Assembly: GCF_003182095.1 (NCBI RefSeq) | Contig: NZ_QGTJ01000002.1 | Span: 28,338 to 92,337, forward strand | Direction: 5' to 3' | Length of the DNA stretch: 64,000 bases | Source of the DNA: Plasticicumulans acidivorans | GTDB lineage: Bacteria > Pseudomonadota > Gammaproteobacteria > Competibacterales > Competibacteraceae | Part shown: positions 42,700 through 51,967 of the stretch, piece by piece | Layout of the letters: each line of letters begins with the position of its first letter | Numbering within the stretch: the first letter of the stretch is position 1 | Notes under the pieces: model-generated | The model's input: the letters and a program-made list of their open reading frames with translations, nothing else | What the model was told of the DNA's origin: nothing | Database searches by the model: none | Position numbers and translations under genes: made by a program

Positions 42700-43725
42700 T
42701 CAGGCGCTTTCGCGGGTCTGCAGTTCGAAGCCCAGATCGAGGGTTTCGGCATCGAGAGCCGGGTTGTCGATGCGGGCCAGCAGCAGCTCGGCGGCGCGGA
42801 CACCGATGTGGTAGCGCGGCGTCGCCACGGTGGTCAGCGCCGGCACGCTGCAGGCGCCGAAGCCGAGGTCATTGAAGCCGGCGATGGCCAGATGCTGCGG
42901 CACCGGAATCCCGCGGCGCTGGCAGTGGAACAGCGCGCCGAGCGCCAGATCGTCGTTGCAGCAGAACACCGCATCGATCGCCGGATGCTCGGCCAGCAGC
43001 TGCGCGGTCAGCTCGACACCCAGGCCCACGCTGGAGGCCGCCGGCGAGGAAATTTCCGCGCAGTAGTCACCGTGGCCGGCCTCGTCCAGCGCCTGACGGT
43101 AGCCGTCGCGGCGCTTGAGCGTGCGCTCGTCGAGCTGAGCGGCCATGAAGGCGATGCGGCGGTGGCCGCGTTCGAGCAGATGGCGCGTCATCGCGTAACC
43201 GGCGGCCGGCTGTGAAAAACCGACACTGGTGACACTGTGATCGGCCATCAGATCCATCATGTGCACCGTCGGCACGCCGCTGCCGGCCAGCGCCGCACGC
43301 GCCCGCGGCGACTGCTGCAGACCGGTCAGCAGCAGGCCGTCCGGGTGATGCTCCAGATAAGCCATCAGCAGACGCTCTTCCTCGGCGGCATCGTAGAGGT
43401 TGTTGCCGATCAGCAGCTGGTAGCCGCGCGGGCCGAGCACGTCACGGATGCCGGCGAGCACATCGACGAAGACCTGATTCGACAGCGACGGCACCAGCAC
43501 CGCGACGCTGTTCGAGCGCGCCGAGGCCAGCGTGCGCGCCGCGCGGTTGGGCACGTAGCCCAACGTGGCCACCGCCTGGCCGATGCGCTCGCGCAGGGGT
43601 TTGGACACGCTATCCGGCGTGCGCAGTGCGCGTGAGACGGTGATCGCGCTGACGCCGGCGTGACGTGCGACATCTTCGATGGTAGTCCGCCCGGTGGAGC
43701 GGGAGCCTGTGCGACGTTTGTTCAA
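42700..43725 (-). CDS. gntR: LacI-family repressor, GntR (gluconate) type
   Basis: The 341-residue protein has an N-terminal helix-turn-helix (TIEDVARHAGVSAITVSRALR) and hinge (GYVPNRAARTLASARSNSV). A periplasmic-binding-protein-like effector domain follows, with a CNDDLALGALF segment. It sits divergently beside gluconokinase, as GntR does elsewhere. The start is TTG at 43725 with GGAGAG upstream. A palindromic operator lies 96-111 bp upstream. Confidence 0.87.
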   Translation of the reverse strand: MNKRRTGSRSTGRTTIEDVARHAGVSAITVSRALRTPDSVSKPLRERIGQAVATLGYVPNRAARTLASARSNSVAVLVPSLSNQVFVDVLAGIRDVLGPRGYQLLIGNNLYDAAEEERLLMAYLEHHPDGLLLTGLQQSPRARAALAGSGVPTVHMMDLMADHSVTSVGFSQPAAGYAMTRHLLERGHRRIAFMAAQLDERTLKRRDGYRQALDEAGHGDYCAEISSPAASSVGLGVELTAQLLAEHPAIDAVFCCNDDLALGALFHCQRRGIPVPQHLAIAGFNDLGFGACSVPALTTVATPRYHIGVRAAELLLARIDNPALDAETLDLGFELQTRESA

Positions 43726-43820
43726 GAGACACTCTCCGACGATGCGCCACCCCCGGCGCTACCCGATCCCTTCCCGCGACATCTGCTCCGCGAGCCTGCC
43801 CATGCTTGACACTGCTGATT

Positions 43821-43836
43821 ATGGTAGCGCTAGCAT
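43821..43836. promoter_or_regulatory. GntR/LacI-type operator
   Basis: ATGGTAGCGCTAGCAT is a near-perfect dyad (seven of eight pairs) with central CG, the form expected for LacI/GntR-family repressors. It lies between the divergent gntR and gntK genes and overlaps a minus-strand CATAAT -10 candidate, consistent with autoregulation. Confidence 0.65.
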
Positions 43837-43927
43837 CTGTTTGATTCTTTGACCTGACTCGGTACTGCGGTGTCCGCCGGGCCGGCGGGTCGCTTCTCTT
43901 ACCCCTCTGCCGGGCAGGTGTCGTCAC

Positions 43928-44440
43928 ATGGCGCCGTATCCGAACATCGTGATCATGGGCGTCAGCGGCTGCGGCAAAAGCTCGATCGCCGCCCGCCTGG
44001 CCCTGCGCCTGGGGGCCACCTTCATCGAAGGCGACGGCTTTCACAGCGCCCAGAACATCGTGCGCATGGCCGCCGGTATCGCGCTGACCGATGCCGAACG
44101 CGCAGGCTGGCTGCAGGCGCTGGCCGCCCGCCTGGCCGCCGGGCGCCAGCGCGGTGAGCGCATGGTGCTGGCTTGCTCGGCACTCAAGCGCCACTACCGC
44201 GACGTGCTGCGCGGCGGCGATCCGGCGCTGCTGTTCGTGCACCTGTATGGCGACTACGCGCTGATCGCCCAGCGCATGACCGAACGCCCCGACCATTTCA
44301 TGCCGCTCACCCTGCTCGACAGCCAGTTTCGCGATCTGCAGACGCCGCAGGTCGACGAAGCCGCGCTGTACTTCGACGTCCACGCCACACCCGCCGCGCT
44401 GGTCGAGGCGATCACCGCCCGGCTGTTTATCGGCACCTGA
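43928..44440 (+). CDS. gntK: Gluconokinase
   Basis: The 170-residue P-loop kinase makes 6-phosphogluconate. It has Walker A GVSGCGKSS near residue 11, EGDGFHSAQNIVRMAAGIALTD, CSALKRHYRDVLR and the RPDHFMPLTLLDSQF block, all standard for GntK. Control by the divergent GntR is likely. The TRAP transporter genes follow after 79 bp. Confidence 0.95.
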   Translation: MAPYPNIVIMGVSGCGKSSIAARLALRLGATFIEGDGFHSAQNIVRMAAGIALTDAERAGWLQALAARLAAGRQRGERMVLACSALKRHYRDVLRGGDPALLFVHLYGDYALIAQRMTERPDHFMPLTLLDSQFRDLQTPQVDEAALYFDVHATPAALVEAITARLFIGT

Positions 44441-44461
44441 GCACAAACTGCACGCAACGCC

Positions 44462-44490
44462 TTGATCGACGCGTCAAATCGGGATACAGA
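44462..44490 (+). promoter_or_regulatory. Candidate promoter of the TRAP transporter genes
   Basis: TTGATC (44462-44467), a 17-bp spacer and TACAGA (44485-44490), 30 bp before the dctQ-like start. It suggests the transporter can be expressed apart from gntK. Confidence 0.45.
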
Positions 44491-44519
44491 CGCGGGCAGC
44501 ATCACGGAGGATGTAAACG

Positions 44520-45002
44520 ATGAGGACCAAGTCCCTGCAGCGCTGGTGCGAGGGCCTGATGGCGTTCGCACTGGCGGCGATGGTCTTGCTGGTGTTCGGC
44601 AACGTGGTGTTGCGCTACGCCTTCGGCACCGGCCTCGCCGCCGCCGAGGAGCTGTCACGGCTGCTGTTCGTCTGGCTGGTGTTCCTCGGCGCGCTGCTCG
44701 CGCTGCGGGAAAACGCCCATCTCGGCTTTGATCTGCTGCAGGCCCGCCTGTCGCCGGCGGCACGCCGCCGCTGCGCCGTCCTCGCCCACCTGTTGATGCT
44801 CTACGTGCTGTGGCTGTTCGCCGCCGGCAGCTGGACGCAGCTGCGCATCGGCCTCGACGTGCGCTCGCCGGTGCTCGGCTACCCGCTGGCACTGCTGGCG
44901 CTGGCCGGCCTGCTCTGCGCCACGGGCATGGCCTGGCTGCTGCTGCGCCGGCTGTGGGGACTGCTGCGCTCTGCCGACACGACGCGCGAGCCGCCGGCAT
45001 GA
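44520..45002 (+). CDS. TRAP transporter small membrane subunit (DctQ-like)
   Basis: The 160-residue protein has four hydrophobic helices and the DctQ signature region VLRYAFGTGLAAAEELSRLLFVWLVFLGA. It pairs with the large permease. CGGAGG lies eight bases before ATG 44520. The stop overlaps the next start (ATGA). Gene context with gluconokinase suggests gluconate or a related sugar acid as substrate. Confidence 0.9.
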   Translation: MRTKSLQRWCEGLMAFALAAMVLLVFGNVVLRYAFGTGLAAAEELSRLLFVWLVFLGALLALRENAHLGFDLLQARLSPAARRRCAVLAHLLMLYVLWLFAAGSWTQLRIGLDVRSPVLGYPLALLALAGLLCATGMAWLLLRRLWGLLRSADTTREPPA

Positions 45003-46276
45003 GCCTGGCCCTGTTCCTCGGCGTGCTGCTGGCGGCCATGGCCCTCGGCATGCCGGTGGCCTTCGCGCTGCTGCTCGCCGCCGTGGCGCTGATGGCGCAG
45101 CTCGATTTCTTCGATGCGCAGCTGGTGGCGCAGAACATGATCGCCGGCGCCGATTCCTTCCCGCTGATGGCGGTGCCGTTCTTCCTGCTCGCCGGTGAAC
45201 TGATGAATGCCGGCGGCCTGGCGCGGCGCATCGTCGCGCTGGCGGTGGCCTGCGTCGGCCACATCCGCGGCGGCCTCGGCTTCGTCACCATCGCCGCCGC
45301 CGTGGTACTGGCCAGCCTGTCGGGCTCGGCGCTGGCCGATACCGCGATGCTCGCCGCGCTGCTGGTGCCGATGATGCGCACGCACGGCTATCCGCCGGCG
45401 CCGGCCGCCGGCCTGGTCGCCGCCGGCGGCATCATCGCGCCGGTGATCCCGCCGAGCATGCCGCTGATCATCCTCGGCGTGAGCACTCACCTCTCGATCA
45501 GCCAGCTGTTCCTCGCCGGCCTGGCGCCGGGGCTGCTGATGGGGCTGGCGCTGGTGCTGTGCTGGCGCTGGCTGGCGCGCGATCTGCCGGTCGCGCCGCT
45601 GCCGCGCACGCCCTCGCGCCAGCGGCTGCGGATGCTGGCCGACGCCGCCTGGGCGCTGGCGCTGCCGGTGATCATCCTCGGCGGCCTGCGCGGCGGCGTG
45701 TTCACACCGACCGAGGCGGCAGTGATCGCCGCCGTCTATGCGCTCGCCGTCAGCCTGCTGGTCTACCGCGAGCTGAACCCTGCGCAGCTCTACGGCGTGT
45801 TCGTGCGCGCGGCGAAGACCACCGCACTGGTGATGTTCCTGTGCGCGGCGGCGCAGGTCTCCTCGTACATGATCACCCTCGCCGAACTGCCGCAGCAGCT
45901 CGGCGACAACCTAGCGCCGCTGCTCGCCAGCCCGCGGCTGCTGATGACGGCGATCGTGCTGCTGCTGCTCGCCGTCGGCATGGTCATGGATCTGACGCCG
46001 ACGATCCTGATCCTCGCTCCGGTGCTGCTGCCGCTGGCGCAGCGCGCCGGCATCGACCCGGTCTACTTCGGCGTGATGTTCGTGCTGGTCGGCTCGATCG
46101 GCCTGATCACGCCGCCGGTCGGCACCGTGCTCAACGTCGCCGCCGGCGTCGCCCGCGTTTCACTGAGCGACACCGTACGCGGCGTCGCGCCGTTCCTGCT
46201 CGCCTATGGCGTCGTGCTGGCGCTGCTGGTGGCGTTTCCGCAGCTGATCACCACACCGGCGCGCTGGCTGCACTGA
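44999..46276 (+). CDS. TRAP transporter large permease (DctM-like)
   Basis: The 425-residue protein has twelve or more helices. It shows DctM family blocks such as PLMAVPFFLLAGELMNAGGLARRIV, SLSGSALADTAML, AAGGIIAPVIPPSMPLIILGV and GLITPPVGTVLNVAAGVA. It uses a sodium gradient together with DctQ and the binding protein. It is translationally coupled to the small subunit. Confidence 0.93.
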   Translation: MSLALFLGVLLAAMALGMPVAFALLLAAVALMAQLDFFDAQLVAQNMIAGADSFPLMAVPFFLLAGELMNAGGLARRIVALAVACVGHIRGGLGFVTIAAAVVLASLSGSALADTAMLAALLVPMMRTHGYPPAPAAGLVAAGGIIAPVIPPSMPLIILGVSTHLSISQLFLAGLAPGLLMGLALVLCWRWLARDLPVAPLPRTPSRQRLRMLADAAWALALPVIILGGLRGGVFTPTEAAVIAAVYALAVSLLVYRELNPAQLYGVFVRAAKTTALVMFLCAAAQVSSYMITLAELPQQLGDNLAPLLASPRLLMTAIVLLLLAVGMVMDLTPTILILAPVLLPLAQRAGIDPVYFGVMFVLVGSIGLITPPVGTVLNVAAGVARVSLSDTVRGVAPFLLAYGVVLALLVAFPQLITTPARWLH

Positions 46277-46333
46277 TTCACCCGATACCCACAACGAGCG
46301 GCCAGGATGCCGCAATTCCGGAGGATAAAAACC

Positions 46334-47359
46334 GTGCTTCGCTCACTGCTCAAGCCGCTTGGCCTGTGCCTGGCGCTCACCGCCGGCCTGCTCGCCGCGC
46401 TGCCGTCGCCGGCGCAGGCCGAGCTGCGCCCGCGCGTCATCCGTTTCGGCTACGGCCTCGCCGAGGACAGCAATCAGGGCCGCGCCGTGCGCTTTTTCGC
46501 CGAGGAGCTGCTGCGCCTGTCAGCCGGCCAGCTCAAGGTCCGCAGCTTCGGCGGCGCCAGCCTCGGCGCCGACATCCAGATGCAGAACGCGCTGATCGGC
46601 GGCGCGCAGGAAATGATGGTCGGCTCGACAGCGACGCTGGTCGGCATCGTCAAGGTCTTCGGTCTCTACGACCTGCCGTTCCTGTTCAACGACGTGCACG
46701 AGGCCGACGCCGTGCTCGACGGTCCGTTCGGCCAGAAACTGCTGACGCTGCTGCCGGCGCACGGGCTGATCGGCCTCACATACTGGGAAAACGGTTTTCG
46801 CGACCTGACCAACACCCGCCGCCCGATCACGCGGCTGGAGGATCTCGCCGGCGTCAAGCTGCGGGTGATGCAGAACCCGCTCTACATCGACGTGTTCGAC
46901 GCCTTCGGTGCCCACGCCGTGCCGCTGCCGTTCTCCGAGCTGTTCACCGCACTGGAAACCGGCACCGTCGACGGCCAGGAAAATCCGCTGACGACGATCC
47001 AGTCCGACAAGTTCTACGAGGTGCAGCGCTACCTGAGCCTGACGCACCACGTCTACAGCCCGTGGATCCTGCTCGCCAGCGGCCCGTGGTGGAACGGCCT
47101 GAGCGCCGAGGAGCAGGCGCTGATCCGTCAGGCCGCCGCTGCCGCGCGCGATTTCGAGCGCGCCGACACCCGCCGTCAGGCGGCGCAGGCACTCGCCTTC
47201 CTGGAGGCGCAGGGCATGCAGGTCAACCGCCTGCCGGTCGCTGAAATCGAGCGTATGCGCGAGCGCGCACAGCCGGCGAGCGAGCGTTTCGCGGCTGAAA
47301 TCGGCCCGCAGTGGCTCAGCGAACTGCAGGCGGCGATCAGTCAGGCACGCCAGCACTGA
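46334..47359 (+). CDS. TRAP transporter substrate-binding protein (DctP-like)
   Basis: From GTG 46334 (GGAGG nine bases upstream) the precursor is 341 residues; an ATG at 46307 is a weaker alternative. It has a signal peptide ending SPAQAE, then VIRFGYGLAEDSNQGRAVRFF. The family Arg region KLRVMQNPLYIDVFDAFGAHAVPLPFSELFTALETGTVDGQENP carries the carboxylate-binding arginine. The order Q-M-P is one common TRAP arrangement. Confidence 0.92.
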   Translation: MLRSLLKPLGLCLALTAGLLAALPSPAQAELRPRVIRFGYGLAEDSNQGRAVRFFAEELLRLSAGQLKVRSFGGASLGADIQMQNALIGGAQEMMVGSTATLVGIVKVFGLYDLPFLFNDVHEADAVLDGPFGQKLLTLLPAHGLIGLTYWENGFRDLTNTRRPITRLEDLAGVKLRVMQNPLYIDVFDAFGAHAVPLPFSELFTALETGTVDGQENPLTTIQSDKFYEVQRYLSLTHHVYSPWILLASGPWWNGLSAEEQALIRQAAAAARDFERADTRRQAAQALAFLEAQGMQVNRLPVAEIERMRERAQPASERFAAEIGPQWLSELQAAISQARQH

Positions 47360-47491
47360 GCCGAAGTCAGGGGCCTGCAGCGACCTCACGCACTGTGCTG
47401 ATTTCGTCAGCCCTGCGGGGAAAGCCATCAAGCCGTGACGGCGTGGCGGGCGCAGGCTTAAGGCTCGTTCTGCAAGCCTGGAAACCTGCCC

Positions 47492-48436
47492 ATGCCGCGC
47501 ATCCGCGTTCTCGACTCGCACACCGGCGGCGAGCCGACCCGCCTGGTTCTCGACGGCTTTCCCGCGCTGGGCAATGGCAGCATGGCCGAGCGCCGGCAGC
47601 GGCTGAGCGCGGAATTCGACCACTGGCGCAGTGCCTGCGTGCTGGAGCCGCGCGGCAGCGAGGTACTGGTCGGCGCGCTGCTGTGCACTCCGCTGGACCC
47701 CGGTGCCTGTGCCGGCGTGATCTTTTTCAACAACACCGGCTACCTCGGCATGTGCGGCCACGGCACCATCGGCCTGGTCGCCTCGCTGGCCCACCTCGGG
47801 CGCATCGGCCCCGGCGTACACCGCATCGAAACCCCGGTCGGCGAAGTCAGCGCCACGCTGCATGCCGACGGCGCGGTCAGCGTGCGCAACGTCGCCGCCT
47901 ACCGCCACCGCCACGCCGTCACCGTCGAGGTGGCGGGCATCGGCCCGGTCTGCGGCGACATCGCCTGGGGCGGCAACTGGTTCTTCCTGATCGCCGGGCA
48001 CGGCCAGCGCGTCGCCGGCGACAATCTGCCGGCGCTCACCGCCTATACGCGGGCGGTGCAGCAGGCACTGCTGGCACAGGGCATCCGCGGCGCCGACGGT
48101 GGCGTCATCGACCACATCGAGCTGTTCGCCGATGACGACCGCGCCGACAGCCGCAACTTCGTGCTCTGCCCCGGCGGCGCCTACGACCGCTCGCCCTGCG
48201 GCACCGGCACCAGCGCCAAGCTCGCCTGCCTGGCCGCCGACGGCAAACTCGCCCCCGGCGCGATCTGGACGCAGGCCAGCGTCATCGGCAGCCGCTTCGA
48301 GGGCTGTTACCAATGGGAAAGCACGGCCGCCAGCGGGCGCATCATCCCGACCATCCGCGGCCGCGCCCACATCAGCGCCGAGGCCACCCTGCTGATCGAC
48401 GAGGCCGACCCCTTCGCCTGGGGGATCCGCCCGTGA
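47492..48436 (+). CDS. lhpA: 4-hydroxyproline 2-epimerase (proline racemase family)
   Basis: The 314-residue cofactor-independent enzyme interconverts trans-4-hydroxy-L-proline and cis-4-hydroxy-D-proline. Both catalytic cysteines are present: MCGHGTIG near residue 90 and SPCGTGTS near 235. Catalytic thiols at both positions mark an epimerase or racemase rather than the Cys/Thr dehydratases. The next gene overlaps its stop (GTGA). It opens the hydroxyproline operon. Confidence 0.92.
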   Translation: MPRIRVLDSHTGGEPTRLVLDGFPALGNGSMAERRQRLSAEFDHWRSACVLEPRGSEVLVGALLCTPLDPGACAGVIFFNNTGYLGMCGHGTIGLVASLAHLGRIGPGVHRIETPVGEVSATLHADGAVSVRNVAAYRHRHAVTVEVAGIGPVCGDIAWGGNWFFLIAGHGQRVAGDNLPALTAYTRAVQQALLAQGIRGADGGVIDHIELFADDDRADSRNFVLCPGGAYDRSPCGTGTSAKLACLAADGKLAPGAIWTQASVIGSRFEGCYQWESTAASGRIIPTIRGRAHISAEATLLIDEADPFAWGIRP

Positions 48437-49548
48437 ACGCCCGCCGCTGCGCCGACGTCATCGTCGTCGGCGCCGGCATCGTCGGCGCCGCCTGCGCCCG
48501 CGCACTGGCGCAGCGCGGACTCGAAGTCCAGGTGCTCGACGATTACCGCGGCGGCGCCACCGCCGCCGGCATGGGCCACTTGCTAGTGCTCGACGACAAC
48601 CCCGCCGAGCTGGCGCTGAGCGCCTACTCACTGCAGTGCTGGCGCGACTGGGCGCCGCGGCTGCCGGCCGGTTGCGCCTACCGCAACAACGGCACGCTGT
48701 GGCTGGCCGCCGATGCCGAGGAGCTGGCGCTGGCCGCCGCCAAGCAGCAGCGCCTCAGTACCCACGGCCTCGACTGCGAACTGCTCGGCGCCGCCGCGCT
48801 GCGCGCCGCCGAACCCGCGCTGCGCGCCGATCTGCACGGCGCGCTCAAGGTCGGCGGCGACGGCATCGTCTACGCACCGAACGTCGTCGACTGGCTGCTC
48901 GCCCACGAACACATCCGCCGCTGCCGCGCGCAGGTGGTCGAACTCGACGGCGCGGCCGTGCGTCTGGCCGACGGCCGCCGGCTCGCCGCCGGCGCCGTGG
49001 TGCTCGCCACCGGCATCGATGCCGGTGCGCTGTGCCCGGAACTGCCGCTGACGCCGAAGAAGGGCCAGCTGCTGATCACCGACCGCTACCCGCGCGAAAT
49101 CCGCCACACGCTGGTCGAACTCGGTTACGTCAAGAGTGCGCATCAGGCCACCGGGCCGTCGGTGGCCTGCAACATCCAGCCGCGGCCGACCGGCCAGCTG
49201 CTGATCGGCTCCTCGCGCCAGTTCGGCAGCCGCGATCCGGGCATCGACGGCACGCTGCTGGCACGCATGCTCAAACGCGCCGTGCACTACGTGCCGGGGC
49301 TGGCGACGCTCAACGCCATCCGCTGCTGGAGCGGCCTGCGCGCCGCCAGCCCCGACGGCCAGCCGCTGCTCGGCCCGCATCCGCACCGCCCCGGCCTGTG
49401 GCTCGCGCTCGGCCATGAAGGGCTCGGCATCACCACCGCGCCGGGCAGTGCCGAACTGCTCGCCGCGCAGCTCTGCGACGAACGCCCGCCGCTGCCGGTG
49501 GCACCGTTCCTGCCGCAGCGCCTGCTGCCGGAGGCCGCCGATGCCTGA
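48433..49548 (+). CDS. lhpB: D-hydroxyproline dehydrogenase, FAD (DadA-like) subunit
   Basis: The 371-residue protein has a dinucleotide motif ([18 protein letters not shown]) and the DAO fold, including [20 protein letters not shown] and [18 protein letters not shown]. In pseudomonads a DadA-like protein joins a small 2Fe-2S protein and a second flavoprotein to form D-hydroxyproline dehydrogenase. The same three genes follow in order here. The GTG start overlaps lhpA. Confidence 0.88.
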   Translation: MNARRCADVIVVGAGIVGAACARALAQRGLEVQVLDDYRGGATAAGMGHLLVLDDNPAELALSAYSLQCWRDWAPRLPAGCAYRNNGTLWLAADAEELALAAAKQQRLSTHGLDCELLGAAALRAAEPALRADLHGALKVGGDGIVYAPNVVDWLLAHEHIRRCRAQVVELDGAAVRLADGRRLAAGAVVLATGIDAGALCPELPLTPKKGQLLITDRYPREIRHTLVELGYVKSAHQATGPSVACNIQPRPTGQLLIGSSRQFGSRDPGIDGTLLARMLKRAVHYVPGLATLNAIRCWSGLRAASPDGQPLLGPHPHRPGLWLALGHEGLGITTAPGSAELLAAQLCDERPPLPVAPFLPQRLLPEAADA

Positions 49549-49777
49549 GCTCTACATCGACGGCCAGCGCATCAGCGTCGCCGCCGGCACCAGCGTCGCC
49601 GCCGCGCTGGCACTGGCCGGGGACGGCTGCAGCCGCAGCGCGCTCAACGGCACGCGGCGGGCGCCGCTGTGCGGCATGGGCGTCTGTCAGGAATGCCGCG
49701 TCAGCATCGACGGCCAGCGCCGTCTGGCCTGCCAGACGCCATGCCGCGACGGCATGCGCGTGGAGACCCGGCGATGA
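49541..49777 (+). CDS. lhpF: Small 2Fe-2S ferredoxin-like subunit of D-hydroxyproline dehydrogenase
   Basis: The 78-residue protein has the cysteine pattern CGMGVCQEC, with a further Cys in LACQT, which is a plant-type 2Fe-2S cluster site. It begins [11 protein letters not shown] and overlaps both neighbours (8 bp with lhpB, 4 bp with the next). It transfers electrons between the two flavoprotein subunits. Confidence 0.88.
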   Translation: MPELYIDGQRISVAAGTSVAAALALAGDGCSRSALNGTRRAPLCGMGVCQECRVSIDGQRRLACQTPCRDGMRVETRR

Positions 49778-51042
49778 AGCGCGCCTACGACCTCGCCATC
49801 ATCGGTGCCGGCCCGGCCGGCATCAGCGCCGCGCTCGCCGCGGCCGCCAGCGGCGCGCGCATCGCGCTGCTCGACGACAACCCGGTCGCCGGCGGCCAGA
49901 TCTGGCGCGACGGCCCGCAGGTGCGCCTGCCGGCGCTGGCCCGGCGCCTGCGCGCCGAGCTGGCGGCGCAGGCCAACGTCGACTGTTTCGCCGCGACCCG
50001 CGTCGTCGCCCTGGCCGGTCCGCGCGGCCTGCTGCTCGAAGACGAACAACGCGGCTGGCGGCTCGACTATGCGCGGCTGATTCTGTGCACCGGCGCCCGC
50101 GAACTGCTGCTGCCCTTCCCCGGCTGGACGCTGCCCGGCGTCAGCGGCGCCGGCGGCCTGCAGGCGCTGCTGCACGGCGGCCTGCCGGTGCACGGCGAGC
50201 GCGTGGTCATCGCCGGCAGCGGCCCGCTGCTGCTGGCCTGCGCCGCCAGCGCCCGCCGCCACGGTGCGCGCGTGCAGCGCATCGCCGAGCAGGCGGCGTG
50301 GTCGACGCTGGCCCGCTTCGCGGCCGGCCTGCCGCGCTGGCCGGGCAAGCTGTGGCAGAGCCTGCGCCTGCTCGACCCGGCCTATCGCGGCGCCAGCCAC
50401 GTCATCGCCGCCCTCGGCCGCGAGCGGCTGGAGGGCGTGCGCCTGCGTCAGGGCGGGCAGATCGTCGAACTCGAATGCGAGCGCCTGGCCTGCGGCTTCG
50501 GTCTGGTCGCCAATACCGAGATCGCCCAGGCGCTCGGCTGCGCGCTGCGCGATGACGCCATTGCCGTCAACGACTGGCAGGCCACCGCCTGCGACGGCAT
50601 CTACGCCGCCGGCGAATGCACCGGCTGCGGCGGCAGTGAGCTGGCGCTGCTCGAAGGCAGCATCGCCGGCTACGCCGCGGTCGACGAGCACGCCCGGGCG
50701 CAGGCGCTGTGGCCGCAGCGGCAACGCTGGCAGCGCTTTGCCGAGGCGCTGCGCACGAGCTTTGCGCTCGATCCGGCGCTGCGCCACCTGGCCGCGGCCG
50801 ACACGCTGGTCTGCCGCTGCGAGGACGTGCCCTACGCCGCGCTGGCCGGCCATGCCGGCTGGCACGCCGCCAAACTCGCCAGCCGCTGCGGCATGGGCGC
50901 CTGTCAGGGCCGCGTCTGCGGTGCCGCCGCGCGCACGCTGTTCGGCTGGAGCCGACCGGCACCGCGGCCGCCGTTCACGCCGGCGCGCATCGCCACGCTG
51001 CTCGAACTCGACGACGAGCAGGAGCCACCATGCGCGCCCTGA
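49774..51042 (+). CDS. lhpE: D-hydroxyproline dehydrogenase, NAD(P)/FAD alpha subunit
   Basis: The 422-residue protein of the HcnB/SoxA-alpha type has DLAIIGAGPAGISAALAAA at the N-terminus and a second Rossmann motif VVIAGSGPLLLACAASA. DGIYAAGECTGCGGSELALLEG follows. A C-terminal Bfd-like Cys cluster reads CRCEDVPYAAL...CGMGACQGRVC and can bind a further 2Fe-2S centre. The start is coupled to lhpF (ATGA). It converges with the AraC regulator. Confidence 0.88.
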   Translation: MKRAYDLAIIGAGPAGISAALAAAASGARIALLDDNPVAGGQIWRDGPQVRLPALARRLRAELAAQANVDCFAATRVVALAGPRGLLLEDEQRGWRLDYARLILCTGARELLLPFPGWTLPGVSGAGGLQALLHGGLPVHGERVVIAGSGPLLLACAASARRHGARVQRIAEQAAWSTLARFAAGLPRWPGKLWQSLRLLDPAYRGASHVIAALGRERLEGVRLRQGGQIVELECERLACGFGLVANTEIAQALGCALRDDAIAVNDWQATACDGIYAAGECTGCGGSELALLEGSIAGYAAVDEHARAQALWPQRQRWQRFAEALRTSFALDPALRHLAAADTLVCRCEDVPYAALAGHAGWHAAKLASRCGMGACQGRVCGAAARTLFGWSRPAPRPPFTPARIATLLELDDEQEPPCAP

Positions 51043-51116
51043 TGCGCCAGCGCCCGGCAGCAAAGCACGCCCGGCAGCAGCCCGCCGCCGCCCCGTCCGC
51101 ATGCAGATGTCGGCCC

Positions 51117-51863
51117 TCAGCTGCGGTGCGAAGCGCGAAACTGGCGCGGCGACAGTCCGGTCAGCGCCTTGAACTGGCGGCTGAAGGCGCTGTGGTCGGT
51201 GTAGCCGCAGCGCAGCGCGATCTCGGTGATCGGCAGCTCGCCGAGCAGCAGCTGCGAGGCGGCGCCGAGCCGTGCCTTGTGGATCATCTGCCGCGGCGTG
51301 AGCTGGAAGATGCGCTTGCAGTGGCGTTCGAGCTGCGCCACCGACAGGCCGGCGAGCGCGGTCAGCTCCTCAAGGCTGATCGGCCGGTCGTAGTGGCGGC
51401 GGATGTGCTCATCGACCGCGGCGAGCTTCTGGTAGGCCGGGTGCGTCGACTGCACCGTCTGCAGATCGCAGGAAATACCGACCATGCCGATGATCGCGCC
51501 GCCGGCATCGCGCAGCGCCAGCTTGTGCGTCAGGCACCAGCCGGGCTGGCGCGCCGGGTACAGGTGCAGCTCCAGCTGGTCGCTGAGTGCGCTGCCCTCG
51601 TCGAGCACGCGCCGGTCCTGCGCGGTGTAGAGCGGGCCGAAACGGCGCGGGAACACCTCCTCGGCGGTGCGCCCGAGCAGCTCCGCCGCTGCCCGCACAC
51701 CGCAGCGCTGCAGCAGCGTGCGGTTGACCAGCACGTAGCGCGCCTGCACGTCCTTGACGAAGAACACCACGTTCGCCATCGCATCGAGCAGCGGCGCGAT
51801 CTGGCGCAGCGTGCGCAGCAGCTCATCGAGGTCACGGCAACCTGCGGGTATCAGCTCTTGCAT
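51117..51863 (-). CDS. AraC-family regulator with PAS sensor domain
   Basis: From ATG 51863 the protein is 248 residues. It has an N-terminal PAS domain (about 25-130, with VVFFVKDVQARYVLVNRTLL and GMVGISCDLQTVQ) and a C-terminal double helix-turn-helix (LEELTALAGLSVAQLERHCKRIFQLTPRQMIHKARL). A TTG at 51899 is also in frame. Its place between the two halves of the hydroxyproline locus makes it the likely activator (analogous to LhpR). Confidence 0.87.
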   Translation of the reverse strand: MQELIPAGCRDLDELLRTLRQIAPLLDAMANVVFFVKDVQARYVLVNRTLLQRCGVRAAAELLGRTAEEVFPRRFGPLYTAQDRRVLDEGSALSDQLELHLYPARQPGWCLTHKLALRDAGGAIIGMVGISCDLQTVQSTHPAYQKLAAVDEHIRRHYDRPISLEELTALAGLSVAQLERHCKRIFQLTPRQMIHKARLGAASQLLLGELPITEIALRCGYTDHSAFSRQFKALTGLSPRQFRASHRS

Positions 51864-51967
51864 CGTCCCGGCGCCAACATGAACGAATATCAAGGCCAAG
51901 CATATGAAGCGAATCGCCAGCCCGGTAGGGGCAGCGTCCTCATCGTGCAGCCAATGGCGGGGCGCCG

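Noticed and set aside
47492..48436. trans-3-hydroxyproline dehydratase
   Set aside because: Both catalytic positions are Cys; the dehydratase subgroup has Thr at the second.
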